A stretch of DNA of 64,000 nt from Sepiola atlantica (lineage: Eukaryota > Mollusca > Cephalopoda > Sepiida > Sepiolidae): NCBI GenBank assembly GCA_963556195.1, contig OY744531.1, forward strand, positions 103,770,142 to 103,834,141, given 5' to 3'. Position 1 is the first letter of the stretch, and each line of letters starts with the position of its first letter. The notes under the pieces were generated by a model. It searched no databases. It saw only the letters and a list, made by a program, of their open reading frames with translations, and had not been told where the DNA came from. The translations under genes were made by a program, and so were the position numbers. This document shows, piece by piece, positions 1 to 11,734 of the stretch.

Positions 1-430
1 TAATACATGATTTTATTCTCGAAAATGTCTCCAAGGTAAGGCTTAATAATAAGGGACATGAGAAGAAAATGAAATTCAACGAATCTTGCTTCATTGCTGT
101 CTTATGATTATGGATCAAATTTAATGCAAATCTGAAATATTTGCATTTTCATATGATACGTTTTGCCCATATTATGTATCCTAAATATCCTTTAAGATAC
201 TTCACATAGAGTGAAATTTGTGGAATATTTATGAATTGCTGTTTAAAACTTATTGTTAAAATTTCACAAAAATTAGAGGTTTCTAAATTCTAACGAAGTT
301 TCCATCCGCTGTTAACACCCTTTGCATGAGACAAAATAAAACCAAATATAGCCCACATTACTAATGTTTACGCCTAGTAGATGTGTTCTAAAATTTGTAA
401 TGATCGATTAATTATCTTAGGAGTAAAACT
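1..430. repeat. Dispersed repeat, copy 1 (family also at 51.5 kb)
   Basis: The first 430 bases align with 51520-51965 in the same orientation. Shared stretches include AATCTGAAATATTTG, a GTTACGCCTA-like block and the final TTAGGAGTAAA/TTCAGGAGTGAA block. No open frame or terminal repeat is visible, so the class is unknown. The window edge may cut it. Confidence 0.55.
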
Positions 431-466
431 AATACGTTAAATATATGAACATGTACATATACCTAA

Positions 467-468
<2 letters not shown>

Positions 469-541
<73 letters not shown>
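469..541. repeat. (TA)n microsatellite
   Basis: A pure TA tract of about 36 units. Confidence 0.98.
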
Positions 542-543
<2 letters not shown>

Positions 544-735
544 ATATCGCCAACTGCCATTAGCTTTAAAGCATAGCTCATTAGGTAAAACTATTTCGAG
601 CTCCGGCACTTGACAATGTTTACATTGAGATATCACTTACATTCAGTGAGTGTCGTATGATAGCGCACGGGTAGGAGCGACGACTGTCAGCTCGACGGTT
701 AAGTTTCAATCGCGGCTTGCTTGAGGCACTAATTG

Positions 736-786
736 GCCTTGCCGCACTGATGAGCTGTGACACAACAAAACAGTCTGTTTGTAGAT

Positions 787-790
<4 letters not shown>
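736..790 (+). other. Hammerhead-like motif beside (TA)n
   Basis: CTGATGAG at 747-754 is followed by a short GCTG...CAAC stem and then AAAACAGTC. The canonical hammerhead core would be CTGATGA, a stem ending in C, then GAAAC. Two G-to-A differences (CAACAAAAC where CAGCGAAAC is expected) would make this copy inactive. A (TA)n tract starts at 790. The ribozyme reading is inference. Confidence 0.3.

Positions 791-838
<48 letters not shown>
790..838. repeat. (TA)n microsatellite
   Basis: A pure AT dinucleotide tract directly after the hammerhead-like motif. Confidence 0.97.
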
Positions 839-840
<2 letters not shown>

Positions 841-843
841 AAA

Positions 844-946
844 ATGCAAGCTAAGAGCTTCGGCCGGTTTGTGAGTATCAAACAAGTGAGAAGGCAAAAA
901 AAAAGATTTTCTTTATTTACAAACCGGCCTTAGTTTGTAGCTTACA
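844..946. repeat. Imperfect inverted repeat
   Basis: Arms at about 845-873 and 919-946 share GGCCGGTTTGT and its complement ACAAACCGGCC. The loop of about 45 bases holds an A9 run. This is a small foldback of unknown family. Confidence 0.5.
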
Positions 947-984
947 GGCAAATAACATTTATGCTTGTATGATTCTTCTTTATT

Positions 985-1100
985 TTTCTTCATCCTGAGG
1001 AAGTCTTATAATAAAGACGAAACGTTGATGAATACATAAATAATATATTTGTTTGCTTTCCTATTTCATTTTCCATTACGTCGGATCATTGTATCTCTAT
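985..1100 (+). repeat. Repeat family F1 with hammerhead-like core
   Basis: A module of about 110 bp also present at 22215-22285 (minus), 44555-44650 (minus) and 44985-45090 (plus). It runs TTCATC, CTGAGGA, a GTCTT...AAGAC stem, GAAACGTT, then GATGAATAC. The TTCATC and GATGAA segments are perfectly complementary, as stem I of a hammerhead would be. One extra A between CTGAGGA and the stem departs from the consensus. The module continues to CATTACGTCGGAT. Confidence 0.55.
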
Positions 1101-1108
1101 TTTTATTC

Positions 1109-1134
1109 ACGCACACACACACACACACACACAG

Positions 1135-1195
<61 letters not shown>
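1109..1195. repeat. (CA)n-(TA)n compound microsatellite
   Basis: A CA tract passes into a TA tract. Reading frames across it are not genes. Confidence 0.97.
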
Positions 1196-1197
<2 letters not shown>

Positions 1198-1441
1198 GAT
1201 AGAAGGAATAAGAGTGATAAACATGTACGAATGTCCAGATTTATTTCAAACTTCGATTGTTCAATGCAAGGTATATTCTGTAATAAACTAATGTGGATAT
1301 CTATCTATATCTATATATAGTCATCCGCATAGGAAATAACAATAAACATTAGTTTATTAAAAAATACCTTGCATTGAACAATCTAAGTTTTAAATGAATC
1401 TGGACATTCGTACATGTTTATCACTCTTATTTCGTCTACCT
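1195..1441. repeat. Foldback element, arms about 95 bp
   Basis: The left arm 1195-1291 and the right arm 1347-1441 are reverse complements with few mismatches. Shared blocks include CTTGCATTGAACAAT and GGACATTCGTACATG. The loop of about 55 bp is TCTATA-rich. A single arm of the same family lies at 53368-53455. Confidence 0.75.
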
Positions 1442-1525
1442 TTATAATTGCTCTATCTCGTATATTGAGCTTAAACCATTTCACTATAGGTTCTATTTAC
1501 TAAAAGTGTACTTTTATTTTATATT

Positions 1526-1528
<3 letters not shown>

Positions 1529-1575
<47 letters not shown>
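1529..1575. repeat. (CT)n-(TA)n microsatellite
   Basis: A CT tract passes into a TA tract. Confidence 0.95.
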
Positions 1576-1769
1576 GGCAAACATTTTTAAATAACACGGA
1601 GTGTGTTTGCTAAGACTTTAAAAAAATGTTTTTCAATTGTTTCAGTCAAACGTGTTTATGTAAGTTCCATAGGTTTCTTGTTTTCTTGTTCAATTTTCTT
1701 TCCTTTTTCGCGAGTACTTAAGATTTGATGCGTCAAATAATCTGCAGGCGGTGTTTGTCTTCGTGGCTT

Positions 1770-1770
<1 letters not shown>

Positions 1771-1830
<60 letters not shown>

Positions 1831-1936
1831 TGTATATATATATATATACACATACGTATATATATATATACATATATATTATATATATATATTATATATA
1901 TATATATAAATATATATATACATATATATATATAAC
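1771..1936. repeat. (TA)n microsatellite, interrupted
   Basis: A TA tract with CTGTATA, CATACG and ATTATA interruptions. Overlapping Tyr/Ile reading frames are artefacts. Confidence 0.97.
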
Positions 1937-1939
1937 GAG

Positions 1940-2425
1940 ATAAATATATAAAAAGCACATGCAGTCACGTGTGCATGTGCGTGTTTGAGCAAACATAGAT
2001 TAGTTTAGATGGAGATTAGCTGCCCCGCGGAATTTATGCCTCGAGCAGCTGTGAAAGTTGCCAACCCTAACAACAAAACCGTTACGTTTTAAAATCTCTT
2101 GCTCGAGAATTTCTTTGGCTGCGATTACAAGAGTTCTTTTCGCTGGTTGACAATAGCAATAGAAATACATGGAATACGAAATGGCGAGTGTAGTGGCCAT
2201 GCTGAATCTAAATAACAATACACCGATAGACTTTGTATTGTTATACCATTTAATGCCACCAATTTAATTATCTATACGGTTTTCAAATTAAGTTAAACTC
2301 ATGAAAAATGTGTAAAGTGATTTAAACAAATTATCTATCCACACAAATGTTAGGCTATAAAACACGAAATCTAATATTGCAGATATGTCAATCTAAAATT
2401 GATTACGACAGTTTCTTTATCTTTT
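1940..2425. other. Unrecognised stretch
   Basis: Ordinary AT-rich sequence with a slightly GC-richer patch at 2015-2170. A short minus-strand frame (2000-2218) resembles nothing I recognise. Confidence 0.4.
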
Positions 2426-2429
2426 TATT

Positions 2430-2640
2430 TATTTATAATCTATTTTTTTAATTTTCATGTTCTTTTAATTGTATTCTCATGTGCTGCTATTATAAATAAA
2501 GTTTCTGTTTTAATCGGCTAAAAGCCTAAGCAGGGGTTATTGTAGCAGTTACATGAATGACCAAAATGCACTCTTCACTGCACGAGATTCACGCGATAAA
2601 TCGTGATTTGGCGCAAACCCAAGTCATATGATCAGCGTGA
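2430..2640 (+). repeat. Repeat family X, 3' portion
   Basis: This matches 3940-4130 closely and 5080-5200 more loosely. It contains TGTGCTGCTA, AATAAAGTTTCTG, AAAGCCTAAGCAGGGGTT and GTAGCAGTTACAT. It ends in a GCGATAAATCGTGATTTGGCG segment that folds on itself. The AATAAA suggests a transcript-derived 3' end, but no coding sequence is recognised. Confidence 0.65.
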
Positions 2641-2654
2641 TTAACCAGTTGTAG

Positions 2655-4140
2655 CTGGTATTCCAAAGTGACGCAGTTAACTACAACTTCTACAATTTTG
2701 AATCTGCATGTGTAAAATTCACATTTTAAATGACCCCTGTTCCATCTTTGAAAACATTAATAATTCCTTCACTTTTCTGCTAATGAACATTTGCATTTTA
2801 ATGCAATAGAAGAATAGTTTACATCTTTGAACAAATGAACATTTTTCACCTTTGAACAGATGGACATTTTTCACCTTTGAACAGATGTAACATTTTTCAT
2901 CGTTGAACAGATGAACATTTTTCACCTTTTAACTGATGAACATTTTTAACCTTTGAACAAATTAACATTTTTCACCTTTGAACAAATGAACATCTTTTAC
3001 CTTTGGACAAATGAACATTTTTTACCTTTGAACAAATGAACATTTTTCACCTTTGAACAAATGAACATCTTTCACCTTTGAACAAATGAACATTTTCACC
3101 TTTGAACAAATGAAAATTTTTCACCTTTGAACAAATGAACATTTTTCACCTTTGAACAAATGAACATTTTTCACCTTTGAACAAATGAACATCTTTCACC
3201 TTTGAACAAATGAACATTTTTCACCTTTTAACAGATGAACATTTTTCACTATTAAACAAATAAACATTTTCACCTTTGAACAGATGGACATTTTTCACCT
3301 TTGAACAGATGTAACATTTCTCATCGTTGAACAGATGAACATTTTTCACCTTTTAACTGATGAACATTTTTAACCTTTGAACAAATGAACATTTTTCACC
3401 TTTGAACAAATGAACATTTTTCACCTTTGAACAAATGAACATTTTTCACCTTTTAACAGATGAACATTTTTCACTATTAAACAAATAAACATTTTCACCT
3501 TTGAACAAATGAACATTTTTCACCTTTGAACAAATGAACATTTTTCACCTTTGAACAAATGAACATTTTTCACCTTTTAACAAATAAACATTTTTTGCCT
3601 TTGAACAGATGAACATTTTTCACTATTAAACAAATAAACATTTTCACCTTTGAACAAATGAACATTTTTCACCTATGAACAAATGAACATTTTTCACCTT
3701 TGAACAAATGAACATTCATCACCTTTGAACAAATGAACATTTTTCACTTTTGAACAGATGTACATTTTTCGCCTTTGAACCAATGAACATTTTTCACCTT
3801 TGAACAAATTAACATTTTGCTCTTTTCACTTCAGATTATTACTTACATGTTTGCTTCTTTTTTAACAAAAGAGACATTTTTGCCTTTGGCAGCACAACAT
3901 TCTTGTTCAATATTTTCAATCATATAATCATTTCTTTTTCATTTTCCATTTCTTTTAAATTGTATTCTCATGTGCTGCTACTATAAATAAAGTTTCTGTT
4001 TTTTCAGCTAAAAGCCTAATCAGGGGTTATTGTAGCAGTTACATTAATAACCAGAAGTGCACTCTTCACTGCACAAGATTCACGCGATAAATCGTGATTT
4101 GGCGCAAACCCAAGTCATGTGATAACGATAGTTGCTTTAT
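2655..4140 (+). repeat. Repeat family X, full copy swollen by a minisatellite
   Basis: The 5' part (2670-2820) matches 4785-4920 and the 3' part (3820-4130) matches 4945-5200. Between them the compact copy has essentially one unit of a 25-bp sequence, whereas this copy has about forty. Flanking landmarks are shared, including TCTACAATTTTG and CTTCAGATTATTAC. Confidence 0.75.
2830..3815. repeat. 25-bp minisatellite, about 40 units
   Basis: The unit is ATGAACATTTTTCACC plus TTTGAACAA. Variants (TTTTAACAG, CTATTAAAC, GATGTAACA) recur in the same order at 2865-2950 and 3270-3365, which shows that multi-unit blocks were duplicated as well as single units. Confidence 0.95.
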
Positions 4141-4235
4141 CTTTTTACTTATTTATACTCATGTTATAATTTGACGCACACGACATGACGCTTAGGCTAG
4201 AAGCATGGACGAAATCGTCTCAACTTGGAGCCACG

Positions 4236-4280
4236 TAATGAGAAAATAGTAATAATAATAACAACAACAACAACAACAAC

Positions 4281-4314
<34 letters not shown>

Positions 4315-4315
4315 T
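4236..4315. repeat. (AAT)n/(AAC)n triplet tract
   Basis: Runs of AAT, AAC and AAT again. Confidence 0.97.
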
Positions 4316-4436
4316 GTTAACAGACTTCAATGCTGTTTCAGCAGCATACCACCAAGGAACACTCGTCATCTAAGCATTAAGCTAAAGACATTGTATCATG
4401 GACACACGTTTTTATTCGGAAGGACTCGCTTAAACC

Positions 4437-4514
4437 ACTACAACCACCACCAACACCACCACCACCAACACCACCACCACCACCAACACCACCACCACCA
4501 CCACCACCACCACC
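4437..4514. repeat. (CCA)n triplet tract
   Basis: CCA/CAA-rich repeats that read as poly-His on the plus strand. No gene is supported. Confidence 0.95.
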
Positions 4515-4784
4515 TTATTTCGGTCCATATCGTGTGCTCAATCAAAAACATATTTTACTCTGGATATTGGAGGAACTAAAGAGACTTAAGCGAGCATTTC
4601 CAGTCAATGGCACCCTGGAACGCCATGCTCCGCCCACCCTAACATTGATTGAGTTAACTGATATAGTATCTTCAGATACCTCCCCATCATGTCTTCCCGC
4701 TCACATTACCACTACACGTGCTGGTAGACATCTTCATTAGCCTCAAAATTTTGTTAACACCTTATATATCTTAACATTTCCATT

Positions 4785-5200
4785 TCTTAAAGTAATTAAC
4801 TACCGCTTCTACAATTTTGCTCCTGCATGTGTAAAACTCTCTTTCTGAATCAACCCTGTTCCATTTTGAAAACATTTGTGATTCTTTCACTTTTCAGCAA
4901 ATGAACATTTGCATTTGGCAATAACAGAACATTTTTTACCTTTGAACAAATGAGCATTTTGCTCTTTTCACTTCAGATTATTACATATTTGCTTCTTTTT
5001 CAGCAAAAGAGACATTTTGCCTTTTGCAGCTTCGTTAAGACATTCCTGTTAAAGTTCATCTGTCATATAATCTATTTTTGTATTTTCATGTTCTTTCCAT
5101 TGTATTCTCGTGTGCTGCTACTATCAATAAAGTTTATCTTGTGTTATCGGTTAAAAGCCTTAGCAGGGGTTGATGTAGCAGTTGCATTACCGAAATATTT
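4785..5200 (+). repeat. Repeat family X, compact copy
   Basis: The layout matches 2655-4140 without the minisatellite. It has TCTACAATTTTG, CAAATGAACATTTGC, one CCTTTGAACAAATGA unit, CTTCAGATTATTAC, TGTGCTGCTACTA, AATAAAGTTT and GGGGTTGATGTAGCAG. Confidence 0.75.
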
Positions 5201-5641
5201 TGTATCGGTCTACGTGACTGTCAGTGAATTGTGATTACTCTTGGGATTATGTAACCGTCGCCTGTTCACTACAGGGAAGGGGCCGGTGGGGTTTGGCTTC
5301 GTGTCAATATACTAATGACAAATACGATTTGGAAGGTATCATCGACGTATCTTAATAAGTTTTGGATTTTATTTTATTCCAACTGGAGATACATATGAAC
5401 TTACCTCTTTATATTTCCCTCCCCTTCTTTTCTTGATTATTTGAACTTAAGCATGTTGCTTGTCCTCTTTTTTATCCCCCCTCTCTCTGCCTATGGTATT
5501 TCTTTTTTGGTTGGTGAATATTTCTTTTTCCTGCCATTTCCAATATGTAGCTGTCCCGTTAGCATTCTGAAGAGACTAGGAAGTCGAAATAAATAATAAA
5601 TGCTGACAGTTACAATGTATATGTGATTTTCTCTATCTATA

Positions 5642-5689
<48 letters not shown>

Positions 5690-5690
5690 T
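5642..5690. repeat. (TA)n microsatellite
   Basis: A TA tract inside duplication unit 1. Its counterpart in unit 2 (6340-6356) is much shorter. Confidence 0.95.
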
Positions 5691-5893
5691 TCTTCTTATT
5701 ATTATTTCATGTATCCACATAAGATGTTATGAAGATATATAATCTATCGTGTATCAATTTTCAGTATTTATTTAAACTGCGTAAAGCTAGATAGTAAGTT
5801 ATGAAAATATATTTATGTCACATAAGCTACACAGAGGCTAAAACGTTTCATCCTCGTAGGGAACCCTCAGTCTAAAATGCATTATTTTTTTAA

Positions 5894-5894
<1 letters not shown>

Positions 5895-5930
<36 letters not shown>

Positions 5931-5984
5931 CCTATCTATCTATCTATCTACCTATCTATCTATCTAGGTCTCTCTCTCTCTCTT

Positions 5985-6048
<64 letters not shown>
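5895..6048. repeat. (CTAT)n-(CT)n-(TA)n compound microsatellite
   Basis: CTAT repeats pass to CT and then TA. The frame over it (poly Tyr/Leu/Ser) is not a gene. Confidence 0.97.
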
Positions 6049-6051
<3 letters not shown>

Positions 6052-6066
6052 GCGGAAGTTTTTTTT

Positions 6067-6620
6067 AACTGGAGATACATATGAACTTACCTCTTTATAT
6101 TTCCCTCCCCTTCTTTTCTTGATTATTTGAACTTAAGCATGTTGCTTGCCCTCTTTTTTATCCCCCCTCTCTCTCTCTCTGCCTATGATATTTCTGTTTT
6201 CGCTGGTAAATATTTCTTTTTTTCTGTCATTTCGAATATGTAGCTGCCCCGTTAGCATTCTGAAGAGACTAGGAAGTCGAAATAAATTATAAATGCTGAC
6301 AGTTACAATGTATATGTGAATTTTTTCTTTCTATATACTATATATATATATATATTCTTCTTTTTCTTCTTCTTATTATTTCATGTATCCACATAAGATG
6401 TTATGAAGATATATAATCTATCGTGTATCAATTTTCAGTATTTATTTAAACTGCGTAAAGCTAGATAGTAAGTTATGAAAATATATTTATGTCACATAAG
6501 CTACACAGAGGCTAAAACGTTTCATCTTCGTAGGGAACCCTCAGGCTTAAATGCATTATTTTTAAAATCTATCTATCTATCTATCTATCTATCTAGGTCT
6601 CTCTCTCTCTCTCTCTCTCT

Positions 6621-6678
<58 letters not shown>

Positions 6679-6693
6679 AGAAGTTTTTTTAAA
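6067..6693. repeat. Tandem segmental duplication, unit 2
   Basis: The second copy of the 5381-6066 unit, collinear with it and shortened in its microsatellites. The junction follows a T-rich segment in both units. Confidence 0.9.
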
Positions 6694-6986
6694 CTTCAAA
6701 ACTAAAAAAAAAAAAAAATTGAAAGATTTTTGTCTAGTAAGTCAATCAATCTACTGCAATCACTATATTAGTTAACTTCCAAGAATATACTCTAATATAA
6801 ATATATTTTTATATATGTTTTTTTATATAAGGGATCGTCAGTTGTTTACCATGAAAACTGTTTCGGGATTTTAAAAACAAAACAGTATTTCTTTATCATG
6901 GCATCCCAGCAGTGTTGATCAGACACCGCCTCCCTATTTAATAATCATTCTTTAGTTAAAAAGTTTACAAAAATTGATTTAGTTTT

Positions 6987-7165
6987 GCCTCCAGATTTTT
7001 TTTTTTAAGTTATTAAATATAGTTTCTCCTTACCTGTGTTGTTCCTTTCAAATTGAGATTACTATTTTACAGAACATCTATTATTTTATAGAGTTAGATG
7101 ATTCCATTATAATAAACCCCCTTTTCTTTCCCTCTTGGTTACTTTCTTTATCTACAAATATATAT
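6987..7165. repeat. Dispersed repeat R1, copy 1
   Basis: This matches 17941-18115 in the same orientation. Shared blocks include CTCCTTACCTGTGTTG and AGAGTTAGATGATTCC. Confidence 0.75.
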
Positions 7166-7314
7166 ATATATATATATATATGCATTTGTGTGTGCATTCG
7201 GACACCACTGAATTAAAATGTGTAACGCACAGATATGCAAAGCAGAACAACTAATAACAAAGCAATAAACACTAAAATAGAGATATTATTTGCCAGCTTG
7301 TATCTGACGTTATA

Positions 7315-7470
7315 AACCATCACGTGACATCTAACAATATGGCGTCGCTTAATTCCGCCTTTTCCTCACACAATGAATGTGAAAATGAAATCTCGCGAGA
7401 TTTTCACTGAGATTGATTCAGTTGGCGCCAATCGTGTATGGTTAATCAAACCGAGCGCCATTTTGAATTG
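7315..7470. promoter_or_regulatory. Candidate promoter: cluster of GC-containing factor sites
   Basis: Within 150 bp of otherwise AT-rich DNA there are CACGTGAC (7321, E-box), AATATGGCG (7336, YY1-like), the palindrome TCTCGCGAGA (7391), the palindrome TTGGCGCCAA (7422, E2F-like) and CGCCATTTTG (7456, a YY1 site on the minus strand). Each type is known from animal core promoters. No TATA box or recognisable downstream exon was found. The following frame (7438-7620) has no known domain. Direction and target gene are unknown. Confidence 0.4.
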
Positions 7471-7859
7471 GACGAGCATGAAACGGGAACAAAGAAACAC
7501 ACGTCAAGAATAAGGCAAACTGCTTCCAAAGTTTTATCCTTTATTACTATCTTTTTTTGTTGTTCAATTCTTCTGAGACATTCAACCTATCGACAAAGAT
7601 TTCAGCACTTTCTGATATAAACTTATATTCCCCTAACGACTTATATGTATGAAATAATAACCACATTAAAGATGTACTACCGGCGGATGATTTATTTTTA
7701 GATATACTTAACAAAGGTGTGTGCAAAGATTTGAGTAACTTTTTTTGTGTTGTTTATGGATTCAGGGTTAATTATTAAATCCTTTAGAAATAAATACAAA
7801 AGATTTCGGTGGGTAAAAATGTGCGTTTTTATTTACATTTCTCAGGAAAATAAATTGGC

Positions 7860-8112
7860 CATACATTTTTGGTTTTACATTTTTGGTTTTACATTTTTAG
7901 TTTTACATTTTTAGTTAGTACATATTTAGTTAGTACATATTTAGTTAGTACATTTTTAGTTAGTACATTTTTAGTTAGTACATTTTTTAGTTAGTACATT
8001 TTTAGTTAGTACATTTTTAATTAGTACATTTTTTAGTTAGTACATTCTTTAGTTAGTACATTTTTTAGTTAACATTTTTTAGTTAACATTTTTTAGTTAG
8101 TACATTTTGTTA
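7860..8112. repeat. 16-17-bp minisatellite
   Basis: The unit is TTAGTTAGTACATTTT, with one-base length variants. It grows out of shorter TTTTGGTTTTACA repeats at 7866-7905. Confidence 0.93.
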
Positions 8113-8429
8113 CCAGGTAAAGAGTTACCATCGGATGAGTCATAGTAGTAGAATATAGTTGGATAAAGCAACTTATTTCTATAATAATAAAAGAATAATA
8201 ATACTTATATCATCTGCCTCTCTACATAAGAAAAAAAACTGCCGTGACACTAGCATCTGTTTTTATCAAACGGCGAGTCACTGCTAATTACTAATTTTAG
8301 AAATGTGTGCTTTTTTACACTTTTTGGGAAAAGAAATTGGCCAGACGTATTGTCACACATAATCCAGCAATCATCAGTTGTTATTACCAGTGAGTAATCA
8401 CGGATACTGAATCGCATCAAAACTCCACG

Positions 8430-9530
<1,101 letters not shown>

Positions 9531-9569
9531 AGAAATATAGAAAGAACATTACAGGAACCTTTCTTTCTT

Positions 9570-10165
9570 TCATTATAATATCGCTATGGGTATTTATTGT
9601 CTACCTGAAATACCATCTTGTGCATTCTACTCATTCGAAAGTTTCAACATTATACTACTAAGCTCTATTTAATTTTAAATAACTACTGATACAAAAATAT
9701 ATGAGTGGTATCTTACTTTATGATATAAGTATATATTTTTTATCGTAATGAAGGCGATTGGTAGCAATGTTTTCATTGATTTTATCTTATTTTCGAACTC
9801 TGTACTTTGCAAAATCCATGCAAAATAAGATGTTATATAATATCTAAAGTAATGTGGATATTCTGTTGATCTGTACACGCATTATAGAAGCCCTCGTCAA
9901 GGATAAATGAACTATTCTGTTTAATCATTAACACATGACGCAGAAGCGATAATGTTCTTGCATGAAAAATGAATTTTATTAAAAAATACTTGATTAATAC
10001 GAAGTAGGAGGATATTAATTCCCTACATAAACATGTACTCCTACTGATGCTAATACACGATCAGGAGAATTTTACATTAACGTACACATTTGTCTATGAA
10101 GTAAATATCAATTTAAAATAATTTTATTTTTGATAGTTTTAAGATGGTAAAAATGACACATTATT
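9570..10165. other. Unrecognised stretch
   Basis: AT-rich DNA. A sentence-like match to the next array (GAAGTAGGAGGATATTAAT at about 10000) suggests that the 56-bp repeat arose from local sequence. Confidence 0.35.
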
Positions 10166-10199
10166 TTAGTCATGTTCTAGGCACAGACCACACATATTT

Positions 10200-10905
10200 G
10201 AGTGATATTAATAGGAAGTAGCAGGATGTATTCAAGGTACAGATCATACATATCTGAGTGATATTAATAGGAAGTAGGAGGATGTATTCATTACACAGAT
10301 CACACATATATATGAGTGATATTAATAGGAAGTAAGAGGATGTATTCATGGCACAGATCACACATATATGAGTGATATTAATAGGAAGTAGGAGGATGTA
10401 TTCATGGCACAGATCACACATATATGAGTGATATTAATAGGAAGTAAGATGATGTATTCAAGGCACAGATCACACATATCTGAGTGAGATTAATAGGAAG
10501 TAGGAGGATGTATTCAAGGCACGGATCACACATATATGAGTGATATTAATAGGAAGTAGGAGGATGTATTCATGGCACAGATCACACATATATGAGTGAT
10601 ATTAATAGGAAGTAGGAGGATGTATTCAAAGCACGAATCACTCATATCTGAGTGATATTAATAGGAAGTAAGAGGATATATTCAAGGCACGAATCACTCA
10701 TATCTGAGTGATATTAATAGGAAGTAGGAGGATGTATTCAAGGCACGAATCACTCATATCTGAGTGATATTAATAGGAAGTAGGTGGATATATTCAAGGC
10801 ACGAATCACTCATATCTGAGTGATATTAATAGGAAGTTGGAGGATGTATTCAAGGCACAGATCACACATATCTGAGTGATATTAATAGGAAGTAGGAGAA
10901 TGTAT
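10200..10905. repeat. 56-bp tandem repeat, about 12.5 units
   Basis: The unit holds GAGTGATATTAATAGGAAG, TAGGAGGATGTATTCA and GGCACAGATCACACATATAT. Two variants exist: ATCACACATATATGAGTGAT in the first part, and ATCACTCATATCTGAGTGAT from about 10620. In the second variant the ATCACTCA/TGAGTGAT arms are perfectly palindromic. Confidence 0.96.
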
Positions 10906-11052
10906 TCCCTTACAAATCTAAGTACTTCTACGCCGACTAATTCTAAAAGCGGAAGAATTTGACACAAACAGCAATCTTTGTATATGCAGTAAATACTTAT
11001 TTTAATTAATGTAGCTTTTAGTAATTTTAAATTATAAAAATTATACGTTGTT

Positions 11053-11152
11053 TTTTTTAAAATTTATTTACAAAAAATCATAAAGTAAATTAATTCTAAA
11101 GAGTAAAAGTTGTTTACATTTTTTTTTTTTTATCTCCGGTGAAATTTCATAT
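11053..11152. repeat. Local direct repeat, copy 1
   Basis: Matches 11376-11475. Shared blocks are AATCATAAAGTAAATTAATT and ATCTCCGGTGAAATTTCATA. Confidence 0.9.
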
Positions 11153-11375
11153 CGAGTTTACACCGTCGGTGTTGTAGGTTTTCACGCAATTCTTTCGTTA
11201 ATAATTCGTGTAGTTTGATTCCCAGCAGAATCCCCGAGATGTCTATTATTACTGAAACTGTGCGATCGTTTCTGAGAATCCCTGGAGATCTGAACACATG
11301 GAGAGTTAATCATCGTTTGTTTAGGCTTCTTGATTGTTTTCAGTTACTCTGTTGTCTAGATTATGATAAGATTTT

Positions 11376-11545
11376 TATGATAAAATTTATTTACAAAAAA
11401 ATCATAAAGTAAATTAATTCCAAAGAGTAAAAGTTGTTTACATTTTTTTTATTTATCTCCGGTGAAATTTCATATTTGAGTGATATTAATAGGAAGTAGC
11501 AGGATGTATTCAAGGAACAGAGTATTCAAGTAACAGATCATGCAT
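11376..11545. repeat. Local direct repeat, copy 2, fused to a stray 56-bp unit
   Basis: Bases 11376-11475 repeat 11053-11152. The sequence then passes directly into a degenerate unit of the 10.2-kb array (TGAGTGATATTAATAGGAAG). The junction at 11476 marks an old rearrangement between the array and this repeat. Confidence 0.85.
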
Positions 11546-11734
11546 ATATGTATGATAGACCGGTCAATAACGGTTAATGCGTTTCTTTATGACTTTCAGA
11601 ATTTATTTTAATTATCTTTATTATGGTCTAGAAACTGTACTTATAGCCATGAATTTATTTTGGAATTGACAGATTAAAAGCTTTTAAATCACTGACGAAT
11701 TTAGCTAATACTTAACAGATGGGTATAAGGTACG

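Larger units (their letters stand above)
5381..6066. repeat. Tandem segmental duplication, unit 1
   Basis: A 686-bp unit starting AACTGGAGATACATATG and repeated at 6067. It contains (CTAT)n, (CT)n and (TA)n tracts and one family F3 module (5800-5880). The two units differ mainly in microsatellite length. Confidence 0.9.
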
